Assembly: GCA_020849765.1 (NCBI GenBank)
Contig: JADLAY010000026.1
Coordinates: 186,001 to 250,000 of the forward strand
Reading direction: 5' to 3'
DNA length: 64,000 bases
Source of the DNA: Anaerolineae bacterium
GTDB taxonomy: Bacteria > Chloroflexota > Anaerolineae > Aggregatilineales > Phototrophicaceae
Shown here: positions 10,566 through 19,348 of the stretch, in pieces
Position numbering within the stretch: position 1 is the stretch's first letter
Layout: each line of letters begins with the position of its first letter
Translations under genes and position numbers: made by a program
The notes under the pieces: model-generated
Databases searched by the model: none
Seen by the model: only the letters and a program-made list of their open reading frames with translations
Told to the model about the DNA's origin: nothing

Positions 10566-10837
10566 GTGACGCAGCCAACCTGGCGTTGCAGTTCGCCCTC
10601 TATGTTATGATTCTGCTGATGCTGCCGGCGGCGTACCGCGTCTTTCGCGGCATCAACCATGCCGAGCGGTTACAAGGAATCGACTTGATTACGACGCTCT
10701 TGATTGGCATCATTGTGCTGCTGGCACTGGTGCTCAATTCCAGCTTCGTGGTCGATATTGGCATCGCGCTGGCGGCGTTCAGCTTCGTCGGCACGGTTGC
10801 CATCGCCCGCTACCTGTCGGAAGGGAGGGTGTTCTGA
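10562..10837 (+). CDS. mrpF: Mrp antiporter subunit F
   Basis: This small protein of 91 residues has three predicted helices. YRVFRGINHAERLQGIDLIT contains the conserved cytoplasmic loop linking helices 1 and 2 in MrpF, and VVDIGIALAAFSFVGTVAIA the third helix. It is translationally coupled to mrpE and mrpG (its stop and the mrpG ATG share a base). Confidence 0.9.
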   Translation: MSDAANLALQFALYVMILLMLPAAYRVFRGINHAERLQGIDLITTLLIGIIVLLALVLNSSFVVDIGIALAAFSFVGTVAIARYLSEGRVF

Positions 10838-11184
10838 TGAGCTTGCAAGAGATCATCGGTATCGTCTTCATCTTCATCGGCGTGTTCTTTAGCGCGATCG
10901 GCACTCTCGGTGTCATTCGACTGCCGGACGTCTATACGCGCTTACACGCATCGGGCAAGGTCTCGACACTGGGATTGGTCGGGTTGTTGGCTGGCACGGC
11001 CGTGCTAATGCCGCAGACGACGATCAAGATGCTTGTGCTGGCGCTGTTCATGGTTATTACCGCGCCGGTCGCCTCTCATGCGATTGCATCCGCCGCGTAT
11101 CACCTTGGCATCAAGCCCAAGGCGCAGCGCGACGACCTGGCTCACCGGCGCGGTACACCCACGCCGGTGGTCAATGGGGAATGA
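10837..11184 (+). CDS. mrpG: Mrp antiporter subunit G
   Basis: The 115-residue protein has three helices. GTLGVIRLPDVYTRLHASGK is the hallmark MrpG loop, and the third helix ends in APVASHAIASAAYHLG. The start overlaps the mrpF stop, and the stop overlaps the start of the metallophosphoesterase gene. It completes the A(B)-C-D-E-F-G order of a full Mrp complex. Confidence 0.92.
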   Translation: MSLQEIIGIVFIFIGVFFSAIGTLGVIRLPDVYTRLHASGKVSTLGLVGLLAGTAVLMPQTTIKMLVLALFMVITAPVASHAIASAAYHLGIKPKAQRDDLAHRRGTPTPVVNGE

Positions 11185-12062
11185 CGCGACTCGCAGTTCT
11201 GAATGACATTCACGGCAACTTACCCGCGCTCGACGCCGTCATCGCAGATATGGCGCACTATGCGCCCGATGCGGTCGTCGTCGCGGGTGATTTGATCAAT
11301 CTGGGGCCGTTCTCGACCGAAGTGCTGGAACGCGCCTTTGCGCTCGATTGGGCGGTCATCCGCGGCAATCACGAGTTCTACCTGCTCAACCACAATACGC
11401 CGCGCGCGCCTGAACACTGGCGCCACTACACGACGCCCGCCTGGCTGCGCCGGACGATCCCCGTGCATCTGCAACGACGTGTTGCCGCGCTGCCAGACAC
11501 GCTAACCCTCGTCTATCCCGATGCCCCACCGCTGCGCGTCGTCCATGGCTACCCGGATACGCATTGGGACGGTATGTATCCCGGCACGCCGGACGAAGAC
11601 GTGCTGGCCCATTACCAGGGCGTCGAAGAAGAAGCCGTCATCTGCGGGCACATCCATCTGACGCAGGAGCGCCATCTTCGGCAGAACGGGAGCACGTGGC
11701 AGATCATGAACGCCGGGGCACTGGGCGTGCCGCTTAACGGGCGGCCCGGCGAAGCGCCCTACATGATCCTCGACGGCGATGCGCACGGGTGGCAGGCCAC
11801 CTATCTCCACGCGGCTTACGATATGGCGCCGCTGCTCGACGCGCTCGAAAGCGAGACCTATCGCGAGGCGCACGGCAGCTACGCGGCGCTTTACACCGAG
11901 GAATTCCGCACGGCCCGGCTGCGCGTATGGCCCTTCAATCAGTGGCGAGCGCGGCGCTACCCCGGCCAGCCGCCAACTCAGGCGATGACGGACGAGTTCC
12001 TGGCGCTCGGCGAGGGCATCTGGGACTATACCCACCGGGATTTCTGGATCAATCGCGACTGA
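11181..12062 (+). CDS. Calcineurin-like metallophosphoesterase (YfcE/MJ0936-like)
   Basis: The 293-residue cytosolic enzyme has the family metal-binding blocks in order: DIHGN at about 9-13, GDLINLG near 36, GNHEFY near 61, and GHIHLTQE near 155. These coordinate two metal ions in phosphodiesterases and phosphatases of this superfamily. A tail of about 90 residues beyond the core is of unknown role. Its ATG overlaps the mrpG stop (ATGA), so it is cotranslated with the Mrp operon, although no known Mrp system needs it. Its 3' end overlaps the converging flavoprotein gene by 14 bases. The substrate is unknown. Confidence 0.85.
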   Translation: MTRLAVLNDIHGNLPALDAVIADMAHYAPDAVVVAGDLINLGPFSTEVLERAFALDWAVIRGNHEFYLLNHNTPRAPEHWRHYTTPAWLRRTIPVHLQRRVAALPDTLTLVYPDAPPLRVVHGYPDTHWDGMYPGTPDEDVLAHYQGVEEEAVICGHIHLTQERHLRQNGSTWQIMNAGALGVPLNGRPGEAPYMILDGDAHGWQATYLHAAYDMAPLLDALESETYREAHGSYAALYTEEFRTARLRVWPFNQWRARRYPGQPPTQAMTDEFLALGEGIWDYTHRDFWINRD

Positions 12063-13521
12063 AGCCGTCGCCACGCTCCCATTCGGCGATGCGACGGCGG
12101 CTGAGTGCGCGCCAGTGCGCCGCGATCGGCACGGCGTTGAGTTCGCGCGCAAGCTGGCGCGCTGCCAACCCGATAATGGCGGCGAAGGTCGGGTAGGCGA
12201 ACTCGATGTCGGCGATTTGCTCGATGCGCATGCCGCCCGCCATGGCTGCCGTCACGATCTGGACGACCTCAACGGCCTGCTCCCCGGCCACATGCGCGCC
12301 GACGACCTGATGCGTCTCGCGATTGACGATCAGCTTGCAGGCGCCGACCGGATGCCCGTCGATGACCGCGCGATCCAGATCTGTGTAGGGCACGACCGCG
12401 ACGACACATTCACAACGCTCGTGTGCCTGAGCTTCCGTCAGTCCGACGCTGGCATATTCGGGGTCGGTGAAGCCGCCGTGCGGGATGACATCCATCGTGT
12501 CAATCTTGTCGATGCCAAGCACGGCATTTTCGGCGGCGATGCGGCCCTGGTCGCTGGCCGTTTGCACGAGCATCATGCGCCCGGTGATGTCGCCCGCGGC
12601 ATAGATGTGAGGAGCGGTCGTGCGCAGCGTGTCGTCGACCTGGATGTAGCCGCGATTGACCGCCACACCGGCGGCGGGCAGATTGAGCGCATCGACGTTG
12701 CCCGGCCAGCCGACAGACAGGATGACCTGTGCGACCGAGCGCGCTTGCTCACGGCCATCGGCGTTGAAGAACAGCGTCAGTTCGTCATCACCCTGCTCGA
12801 TGCGCGCCAGCCCCTGGATGCCCGTGAGCACCTCGATGCCGCGCGCCTTGAACTCGGCGGTCACGATCTCGGCGACGAGCGCATCTTCCGGGGGCAGCAG
12901 GCGCGGGGCAATATCCAGCAGGGACACACGCACGCCGAACGTATGGAAGATCGAGGCGAGCTGGCAGCCGGTCGCGCCGCTGCCGACGATGGCGACCGAG
13001 GCGGGCAGCCGATCCAGTTTCCAGACGTCGCTCGGCAGCATGGCGTACTCCGCACCCGGCAGATCGAGATGGCGCGCGCGACCGCCGACGCAGAGGATGA
13101 ATTTATCCGCCATCAGCTCCTGGCCATCGCCGAGGCGAATGCGCTGCGGATCGACGAATTGGGATGTGCCCGCGCGATGCCAGGTGGCGATATTCAGCGC
13201 CTTCAGATGCGCCAGAAGCTGCTTCTTCTCGTGCACCTCGTAGACGACTTCCTGCGCCCGCCCGACGATCTGCCCGAAATTGACCGTTGGCAGCGGCGCC
13301 TCCAGGCCGTATTCGGCGAACTGGTGCGCGTCACGCATCAGGCGGGCGGCCTTCGCCAGCACACGGGTGGGCACGCAGCCGTCGTTGGTGCAGGTGCCGC
13401 CGAGCAAGCCGCGCTCGACCAACGCCACGGAAGCGCCCAACTCACGCGCGCGCATGGCCGCCGTCGCCCCCGCAGGCCCACCGCCGATCACGATCACGTC
13501 GAATCTGTTGTCTGTCGCCAT
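12049..13521 (-). CDS. MerA/Lpd-family FAD-dependent disulfide oxidoreductase
   Basis: The 490-residue flavoprotein belongs to class I pyridine nucleotide-disulfide oxidoreductases. It shows the FAD motif GGGPAGATAAM, the redox pair in GGTCTNDGCVPTR, the NAD(P) motif GSGATGCQLAS and AAGDITG. At the C terminus the HPT of lipoyl dehydrogenases is replaced by YPT (FAYPTFAAI), as in mercuric reductases, but there is no C-terminal Cys-Cys pair and no N-terminal MerA metal-binding domain. It is therefore unlikely to be an E3 or a standard mercuric reductase. ATG at 13521 is preferred to GTG at 13557 on family alignment. Confidence 0.85.
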   Translation of the reverse strand: MATDNRFDVIVIGGGPAGATAAMRARELGASVALVERGLLGGTCTNDGCVPTRVLAKAARLMRDAHQFAEYGLEAPLPTVNFGQIVGRAQEVVYEVHEKKQLLAHLKALNIATWHRAGTSQFVDPQRIRLGDGQELMADKFILCVGGRARHLDLPGAEYAMLPSDVWKLDRLPASVAIVGSGATGCQLASIFHTFGVRVSLLDIAPRLLPPEDALVAEIVTAEFKARGIEVLTGIQGLARIEQGDDELTLFFNADGREQARSVAQVILSVGWPGNVDALNLPAAGVAVNRGYIQVDDTLRTTAPHIYAAGDITGRMMLVQTASDQGRIAAENAVLGIDKIDTMDVIPHGGFTDPEYASVGLTEAQAHERCECVVAVVPYTDLDRAVIDGHPVGACKLIVNRETHQVVGAHVAGEQAVEVVQIVTAAMAGGMRIEQIADIEFAYPTFAAIIGLAARQLARELNAVPIAAHWRALSRRRIAEWERGDGFSRD

Positions 13522-13707
13522 CAATCGGTCGCCTTGTCTCTGGGTATCTGATGTCACTGACAGTGTAACCGGTATCCCGCGCGCGAATGATCCTTCAAAG
13601 GATGGATTTCACGGTCATCCGGCGGATCAGATCGCGAAGCTGCTTGCGCGAGTCCCGCGCACACGCTCCAATTAGCGCATTTTCCAGACGGCGAAAGGCT
13701 AACGATC

Positions 13708-14739
13708 ATGCGCCTTGGTCTCATGCTCGGCTATTCCGGCTCGAAACTCGAACTGCCGATGGACTTGATCCTGGAAGCGGAACGGCTGGGTTATCACTCA
13801 GTGTGGACGGCGGAGGCCTATGGCAGCGATGCCGTCAGCCCGCTCGCCTGGATTGGCGCGCGCACGGAGCGGATCAAGCTGGGCACGGCGATCATGCAGA
13901 TGCCGGGGCGCACACCCGCCAACACGGCGATGACGGCCATGACTTTGAACCAGCTCTCCGGTGGGCGCATGCTGCTTGGCCTGGGCCTATCAGGCCCACA
14001 GGTCGTCGAGGGCTGGCACGGCGTGCCCTATGGCAAGCCGCTGGTCAAGACGCGCGAATACGTCGAGATCGTGCGCAAGATCCTGGCGCGGGAAGCGCCG
14101 GTCGAATACCAGGGCGCGCACTATCGCATCCCGTACCGCGGCGACGACGCGACCGGCCTGGGCAAGCCGCTCAAGAGCATCCTCGCACCCGCGCCGGACA
14201 TCCCGATCTACCTGGCGGCCATCGGGCCGAAGAACGTCGCGCTGACGGCGGAGATCGCCGATGGCTGGCTGCCGATCTTCTTCTCGCCGGAGCTTTACGA
14301 GCAGGTCTACGCCGAGTCGGTCAACGAAGGGCTGGCGCGCGCGGAGAATGGCAAGGCGCTGCGCCACCTGGACATCGCGCCGTCGGTGACGGTGATCGTC
14401 GACGACGACGTGCAGTCGGCGCGCGACCGGATCAAGCCGCAGTTAGCACTCTACGTCGGCGGGATGGGCGCCAAGGGCAGGAACTTCTATTACGACCTGG
14501 CCGTGCGCATGGGCTTCGAAGGCGCCGCCGAGCGCATCCAGCAGTTGTACCTTGCGGGCAACAAGATCGACGCGATGATGGCCGTGCCGGATGAGATGGT
14601 CGACGCCGTTGCGCTGGTCGGGCCGCGGGCGCGCATTCAGGAACGCCTGGCCGCCTGGAAAGCCAGCCCGATCACAACGCTGATGATCAGCGTCTATTCG
14701 GTTGACGACTTGCGGACGATGGCGGAGCTGGTGTTATGA
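13708..14739 (+). CDS. Luciferase-like oxidoreductase, probably F420-dependent
   Basis: The 343-residue protein has the bacterial-luciferase TIM-barrel fold of the methylenetetrahydromethanopterin reductase-like group: [16 protein letters not shown] near 26-41, [16 protein letters not shown] near 55-70, and [20 protein letters not shown] near 85-104. These segments bind flavin or F420. AAGG precedes the ATG. It is transcribed away from the flavoprotein gene and converges on a small membrane protein gene with a 6-base overlap. Substrate unknown; whether the cofactor is F420 or FMN is inferred from family only. Confidence 0.85.
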   Translation: MRLGLMLGYSGSKLELPMDLILEAERLGYHSVWTAEAYGSDAVSPLAWIGARTERIKLGTAIMQMPGRTPANTAMTAMTLNQLSGGRMLLGLGLSGPQVVEGWHGVPYGKPLVKTREYVEIVRKILAREAPVEYQGAHYRIPYRGDDATGLGKPLKSILAPAPDIPIYLAAIGPKNVALTAEIADGWLPIFFSPELYEQVYAESVNEGLARAENGKALRHLDIAPSVTVIVDDDVQSARDRIKPQLALYVGGMGAKGRNFYYDLAVRMGFEGAAERIQQLYLAGNKIDAMMAVPDEMVDAVALVGPRARIQERLAAWKASPITTLMISVYSVDDLRTMAELVL

Positions 14740-15132
14740 GCGCCGTTCGCGCAGGGCATCTTCGAGCGAGATAACCTCGCCGTCGTCACCCACATGCGCC
14801 CCACGTTCACTCATGAGGCGGCGGCGCAATGCGGCGATCTCGTCATCGCTCATGCTGTCAATCAGGCGGTCGGCCAGTGCCATGTCGCTCGTCTTGGCCT
14901 TGCCCAGGCTGCTCGACCGCTGCTCGCGGGTCGGGGGTTCGACCGTCTTCGTGCCGGTCGTCATGGCAATGCTGCCGCCGACCGCGCTGCCGATGAGCGT
15001 CATGACGAGCAGCGCAGACCACCCGTCGATCCCCCGGCTGATGCTGCCCAGAAGCACAAACACGCTGAGCGCGGCGGCGATCAGCCACATGACGATGATC
15101 ACGGCGGCTTTGTCTCTCGAAGTCATTCTCAT
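14734..15132 (-). CDS. Small two-helix membrane protein, paralogue B
   Basis: The 132-residue protein has two membrane helices (about 10-28 and 38-58), then a soluble tail with [23 protein letters not shown] and the terminal motif [12 protein letters not shown]. It is a clear paralogue of the gene just upstream, with the same helix layout and the same tail. Its ATG overlaps the upstream stop (ATGA), so the two are cotranslated. No known family recognised. The acidic-hydrophobic tail suggests protein binding. Confidence 0.75.
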   Translation of the reverse strand: MRMTSRDKAAVIIVMWLIAAALSVFVLLGSISRGIDGWSALLVMTLIGSAVGGSIAMTTGTKTVEPPTREQRSSSLGKAKTSDMALADRLIDSMSDDEIAALRRRLMSERGAHVGDDGEVISLEDALRERRS

Positions 15133-15521
15133 TCACCTCTTCGCCTGTGCAGCGCTTCTTCCAGGGATAGCACTTCGCCGTCATCCCCCCCGGCGAGTAA
15201 CCGGCGGCGCAGCGCAGCAAGCTCTTCATCATTGAGATTGTCGACCATGCGATCGACGAGGGCCATGTCGCTGGTCTTGGCTTTGCCACGCTCATAGGTC
15301 CGCGTATCGCGCATCATTTCTTCGCCGTCGGGCATCGTCTTGGTCATGATGGCGACGATATAAGTGCCGCCAACGGCCATCCCGGCGAAGGCGAGCCCCA
15401 GCACAGCCAGCACCCAGGCGGAACCGCTGCTGACGTTAAGACCGTTCAAGGTGGCGCCAGCGACAATTGCAGTGACGATCCACATGGCGATCAGAGCGCG
15501 GGCCTTGTCTCCGGATTTCAT
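15129..15521 (-). CDS. Small two-helix membrane protein, paralogue A
   Basis: The 130-residue protein has two membrane helices (about 9-26 and 38-58) and a tail reading TSDMALVDRMVDNLNDEEL, RRRL, then GDDGEVLSLEEAL and a basic end. The start at 15521 aligns with the paralogue (MKSGDKARALIAMW against [14 protein letters not shown]); an in-frame upstream extension to 15575 lacks similarity. It is the first gene of a two-gene operon of tandem duplicates. No function can be assigned. Confidence 0.75.
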   Translation of the reverse strand: MKSGDKARALIAMWIVTAIVAGATLNGLNVSSGSAWVLAVLGLAFAGMAVGGTYIVAIMTKTMPDGEEMMRDTRTYERGKAKTSDMALVDRMVDNLNDEELAALRRRLLAGGDDGEVLSLEEALHRRRGE

Positions 15522-15628
15522 GGCGACCCCCATTTGCGAAAAATGCGCACGAAGATGAAGCCCTCCGCGCAGCAATGTTATTCACCGATGTATACGCAGG
15601 CGCGTACCCATCGGTTGCGCTTGAGGAG

Positions 15629-16105
15629 CTAGCCGCCGCGCCCGCGCCTCGTGCGTGGCGATGGGCCGGGGCGCGTCCGATCGTCGCGTCCGCGCCAATC
15701 GTCACGCTTATTACCTGCCGTCGAATCGCGAAAGCCGCGCTGCGGACGCCCTCGGTCCGCCGCGAGCGGCTGCTCTCGTTCCAGGAAGAAGCCGAAATCG
15801 ACGTAGTAGCAGCCCGGCGTCCCCGGCTCGCACTCGTCCTGGCCGTGATCCTTGAAGACGAAGATGTCCGGCGCGGTGCGCTTGAGCTTCTTCTTGAGGT
15901 TGTTCCACTGCGATTTCGTCGGCGTGGGCTCGCCATCCGCGAGCACGAAGTAGCGCGGGTCGAAGATGGCGCGGAACGAATGATCGTCGCGCTCGACCAG
16001 ACGGCGCAGCGTCGAGCGCGTGTCGACTTTGTTGGTCAGGATGTGCGCGACCAGGTCGTGAACCTCGTCGGGATTGCGGTGTCGAAAGCGCGGCAGATCT
16101 TTCAT
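15629..16105 (-). CDS. Uncharacterised soluble protein
   Basis: I do not recognise this 158-residue protein. The first 110 residues look globular, with a basic central segment WNNLKKKLKR and CEPGTPGCYYVDFGFFLERE containing two cysteines. The last 45 residues are rich in Arg, Gly, Asp and Pro and look disordered, as in RNA-binding tails. It has no signal peptide or membrane helix. It is transcribed on the same strand as the small paralogue pair, with 107 bases between the coding ends. Confidence 0.65.
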   Translation of the reverse strand: MKDLPRFRHRNPDEVHDLVAHILTNKVDTRSTLRRLVERDDHSFRAIFDPRYFVLADGEPTPTKSQWNNLKKKLKRTAPDIFVFKDHGQDECEPGTPGCYYVDFGFFLEREQPLAADRGRPQRGFRDSTAGNKRDDWRGRDDRTRPGPSPRTRRGRGG

Positions 16106-16252
16106 GGCGGTTTATCTTTTGCTGTGCCTACGCGATCAATTAGACCGCCAAACCGCCGCCTACGCTACGGGATATTATGCTTTTCGCGTGCATGTCCGGC
16201 AGGTTGCCTGACCGGGACTAATGACCCACGTGGCTGTGGGCTGGGTGACTAC

Positions 16253-16290
16253 TTGACATTCACTTAACACGGGCTTAAACTTTCTTTAAC
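16253..16290 (+). promoter_or_regulatory. Sigma-70-type promoter with Pho-box-like direct repeats upstream of pit
   Basis: TTGACA at 16253-16258 and TAAACT at 16276-16281 are separated by 17 bases. Three copies of a CTTAAC-like element (16263, 16274, 16284) recur about every 10-11 bases, the arrangement expected for PhoB/PhoP-type regulators. The site ends 27 bases before the pit start. Confidence 0.6.
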
Positions 16291-16317
16291 AATAATTCGT
16301 ATCGGAACTTCATTCAG

Positions 16318-17301
16318 ATGACCGCGAGTCTTGTCCTTATTCTGCTCCTCACCTTCGCCTTTGGCTATTTGAACGGCCTCAACAGTGCGGGCAGCGTGAT
16401 CGCGACTGTCATCTCTTCACGGGCCTTGCGCCCGAACGTGGCGCTCGCCCTCGCGCTTGCCTGCATGTGCATCGGCCCCTTCGTCCTCGGCATCGCCGTC
16501 GCCGGAACCATCGGCTCCGGCCTGATCAACCTGAGCGCCGTCACGACTCCGGTCGTGCTCGCGGCGCTGGCTGGCGCTGTCGGCTGGATTGGCCTGGCCG
16601 CCGCGCTGCGCCTTCCCTGCAGCACGACGCAGGCCTTCATCGGCAGCTTGCTCGGCGCAGCCTGGGCGGGCTTCGGCGTGCAGGCGATTGTCGCGCCCGG
16701 CGTGGCCAAAACGCTGCTGGCGCTGTTCCTGTCGCCGCTGCTCGGCATCGCCGTCGGCTACGTGATCGTCAAGGCGTGCCGCCAGTTGGGCACGCTGGTG
16801 CCGCCGAGCGTGAACGGCTGGTTCAAAGCGGGCCAGGTTGTGCTCAGCTCGCTGGTGGCGATCTCGTTCGGTTCGAATGACGGTCAGAAGCTGATGGGCA
16901 TTGTCGCGCTCGGCATGATGGCGACGACGCGCTCAAGCTTTGCCATTCCCTACTGGGCGGCATGGTTCGCGGCGTTGGCGCTGGCCGCTGGGACGTTTCT
17001 TGGCAGCCGTCGCGTCGTCAACACGCTGGGCAGCCGCCTCTACAATGTGCAGCCGATCCACGGCTTTGGCGCGCAGACGGCCTCGTGCGTGGTCATGCTC
17101 AGTTCGTCGCTGCTGGGCAGCCCGATCAGCGGTTCGCAGGTGATCGCGTCGGCCATCGTCGGCGCGGGCAGTGCGGAACGTGTGCACAAGGTGCGCTGGG
17201 GCATCTTCCGCCAGATCATGAATGCCTGGGTGCTGACTTTGCCGGTGTCCGCGTTGGCCGGGGTGATCCTGTACGAAATCCTGAGCCGGATCGCCTTATG
17301 A
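16318..17301 (+). CDS. pit: Low-affinity inorganic phosphate transporter, PiT family
   Basis: This membrane carrier imports metal-phosphate with protons or Na+. The 327-residue protein has about nine helices and the two family signature regions: FGYLNGLNSAGSVIATVISS near 14-33 and SFGSNDGQKLMGIVALGMM near 183-201. PCSTTQAFIGSLLGA and GSPISGSQVIASAIVGAGSA are also typical. Its stop overlaps the start of the DUF47 gene (ATGA), the usual pairing. A promoter with Pho-box-like repeats precedes it, so phosphate control is likely. Confidence 0.93.
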   Translation: MTASLVLILLLTFAFGYLNGLNSAGSVIATVISSRALRPNVALALALACMCIGPFVLGIAVAGTIGSGLINLSAVTTPVVLAALAGAVGWIGLAAALRLPCSTTQAFIGSLLGAAWAGFGVQAIVAPGVAKTLLALFLSPLLGIAVGYVIVKACRQLGTLVPPSVNGWFKAGQVVLSSLVAISFGSNDGQKLMGIVALGMMATTRSSFAIPYWAAWFAALALAAGTFLGSRRVVNTLGSRLYNVQPIHGFGAQTASCVVMLSSSLLGSPISGSQVIASAIVGAGSAERVHKVRWGIFRQIMNAWVLTLPVSALAGVILYEILSRIAL

Positions 17302-17936
17302 GACTGCCGCTGATACAACGCTCAGGCCGGCCGCGGTCAAGCCCATTCAGCGCTCGCTTGCTCATGCAAACCGAGTACCTGGTCGAGGGCGCGCAGGGCC
17401 TTGAGCGCTTCATGAATGCGCCTACCAAAGAGCACGCGCTTTACGTGCGTAAGGTCGAGCGCGAGGCGGACGAGGTACGCCGCGGCCTGGTCATGCAACT
17501 GCGCAAGACCTTCATCACGCCGATTGACCGCGAAGATCTGTTCGGCCTATCGCGCGACCTGGACGACGTGCTCGATCACGTTTACGCGACGACGCGCGAC
17601 ATGTACGTGCTCAAGGTGACGCCGAACGCGCATCTCAAAACGATGACGACGGTCGTACGCCAGTGCGCGCAGGAGCTTTACACGGCGATCCAGCATCTTG
17701 AAGCACACCCGCGGCTGGCAGGCAATCATGCGGTACGCGTGCGGGCGCTCGAAAACCAGATGGACAAGCTCTACGTCAAGGCGCTGGCCGACCTGTACGA
17801 TACCGAGTCGATGGCGATGGACGACGTGGTGACAATGTTCAAGCTGCGCGAGATCTACCGCCACATGATCCACGCCGTCAAGAGCGCGGAACAAGCCGCC
17901 AACCTGATCGACGACATCGTGGTCAAATTCAACTGA
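17298..17936 (+). CDS. DUF47/PhoU-like accessory protein of the phosphate transporter
   Basis: The 212-residue protein is all-helical and PhoU-like, with metal-binding style motifs such as RKVEREADEVRRGL and TPIDREDLFGLSRDLDDVLD. DUF47 proteins are encoded next to pit genes and are thought to regulate or support transport. ATG at 17298 overlaps the pit stop; the frame is open further upstream but only as a shadow of pit. No membrane segment is seen. Confidence 0.92.
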   Translation: MRLPLIQRSGRPRSSPFSARLLMQTEYLVEGAQGLERFMNAPTKEHALYVRKVEREADEVRRGLVMQLRKTFITPIDREDLFGLSRDLDDVLDHVYATTRDMYVLKVTPNAHLKTMTTVVRQCAQELYTAIQHLEAHPRLAGNHAVRVRALENQMDKLYVKALADLYDTESMAMDDVVTMFKLREIYRHMIHAVKSAEQAANLIDDIVVKFN

Positions 17937-17966
17937 CGCGAGTCCCCTGGCTGCAATCCATACGCC

Positions 17967-18383
17967 TCAAGGGTGGAGCTTCAGGCCCTTGATGACCTTA
18001 TCAACCGTCTTCTTCATGTCGCGCATCCCAATCCCGACCAGATCGAGCGCATCGGCAGTCTTATCGGCGACGGCGGCGCGATTGGCATCGTCGTCAAGCG
18101 TCGAGAACAGTTCCATCGTGAAGATGGCGAGCCGCACGTCACGCTCCATCGCGCGCTGGTAGGCTTTGCGCAGACTCTCTCGATCCGCCTCGTAAATCAT
18201 CATCGGCTGGACGATCATCGGCATATACAGGTTGGCCGAAGCATCCTGGTAATTTTCGCCGATGATGGCTGGCGTCTGGCCGACGATCGCGCTGGCGACG
18301 AAGGCGGTGACGTTCAGCTTCTGCCACGTCGCCAGGTCATCCCGCAGCACAAGCGCGATTTTCGTGTCGAAGGTCATGGGCAT
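17967..18383 (-). CDS. DUF2000 family protein
   Basis: The 138-residue protein matches DUF2000: KIALVLRDDLATWQKLNVTA at the start, a central MPMIVQPMMIYEAD, and TMELFSTLDDDANRAAVADK. This family has a peptidyl-tRNA-hydrolase-2-like fold, but its substrate is unknown. AGAGAGGA precedes the ATG. It converges on the phosphate operon with a gap of only 30 bases, and follows the AraC gene on the same strand. Confidence 0.8.
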   Translation of the reverse strand: MPMTFDTKIALVLRDDLATWQKLNVTAFVASAIVGQTPAIIGENYQDASANLYMPMIVQPMMIYEADRESLRKAYQRAMERDVRLAIFTMELFSTLDDDANRAAVADKTADALDLVGIGMRDMKKTVDKVIKGLKLHP

Positions 18384-18442
18384 GACGATGTCCTCTCTCC
18401 CGTGCCATCCAGCCGATTATGGACAGGCGAGAGAAGCGCGTC

Positions 18443-19282
18443 TTATACAATCTTGCTGCCTTTGGCGAATTCACCCGGCGTCGTGCCAATGAAGCGCTTG
18501 AACGTCCGCGTCAGATGGCTCTGGCTCGAAAAGCCGGTCTGGTAGGCGATGTCCGCGATCGGCGTCCCGGCCAGCAGCAGCCGTTCGGCCTGGCGGATAC
18601 GGACATTCTCCAGGTAGCGATGCGGCGGAATACCCATCTGGCGCTGAAACAGGCGGGCCAGATGATAGGGGCTGATGTGGACGAGCCGCGACAATTCAGA
18701 CAAAAGCACGTTGTGCGCATAGTGCGCTTCCAGGTAGTCGCGAACGATCTCGACCGCGCGATCGGCTGTCGTGTAGCGCTTGAGGGTGAAGCGCTCATGG
18801 GTATGCCGCTGCATCAGACGGACGAAGAAGCGGGTCAGGCCGTCCTCAAGTTCGAGCGACGTCGGGGCATCCTCGCTCAGGTGATGCAAGCCCTGCATCC
18901 AGCGGAACAGTTCGGCGTCGTCGGCAATTCCGCCGCTGAACTCCGGCAGCCCGGCGGGTTTCACGGCGAACTCAGCAGCCATCGCCTCCATCATTTGAGG
19001 CGTCGGATAGAGCGCGCGATAGGTGAAGCCGTCGGCGGTGGCCGCTTCGCCCGTGTGGATCTCGCCGGGATTGATCACGATCAGGCGGCCCGGTAGCGTG
19101 ACGAGGCGCTCGCGCTGGTAAGTGAACGACTGCACCCCTTGCTCGATGATACCGAGCACGAAATAGTCGTGCGCATGAGGCGGGAATGCGTGCTGCACGT
19201 ACTGCGCTCGCATGAAGCGCAGGTCGTAGATATGCGGGAACTGCCAGGTGATGCCCTGGTCAATCGGTGCGGGCTGCGGCAT
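18443..19282 (-). CDS. AraC-family transcriptional regulator
   Basis: The 279-residue protein has an N-terminal cupin-type effector domain (HAFPPHAHDYFVLGIIEQG near 31-49 and LIVINPGEIHTGEA near 67-80) and a C-terminal double helix-turn-helix. The latter shows LLSELSRLVHISPYHLARLF and IADIAYQTGFSSQSHLTRTF, followed by GTTPGEF. The AraC_binding type cupin often senses sugars. It lies immediately downstream of the alpha-galactosidase gene on the same strand, so galactoside control is plausible but unproven. Confidence 0.92.
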   Translation of the reverse strand: MPQPAPIDQGITWQFPHIYDLRFMRAQYVQHAFPPHAHDYFVLGIIEQGVQSFTYQRERLVTLPGRLIVINPGEIHTGEAATADGFTYRALYPTPQMMEAMAAEFAVKPAGLPEFSGGIADDAELFRWMQGLHHLSEDAPTSLELEDGLTRFFVRLMQRHTHERFTLKRYTTADRAVEIVRDYLEAHYAHNVLLSELSRLVHISPYHLARLFQRQMGIPPHRYLENVRIRQAERLLLAGTPIADIAYQTGFSSQSHLTRTFKRFIGTTPGEFAKGSKIV

Positions 19283-19348
19283 ACGGATGAGAACCGGATT
19301 CCACTTCTTCGCGATGAGCGTCCTATTCTCCGCGGATCGCGCGAATTC

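Noticed and set aside
12115..13551. 478-codon open frame opposite the MerA-like flavoprotein
   Set aside because: The minus-strand frame has FAD, NAD and redox-disulfide motifs; the plus-strand frame is compositionally biased and unrecognisable.
16962..17297. Extension of the DUF47 frame into pit
   Set aside because: It is a shadow frame of pit; the ATGA overlap at 17298 is the natural coupled start.
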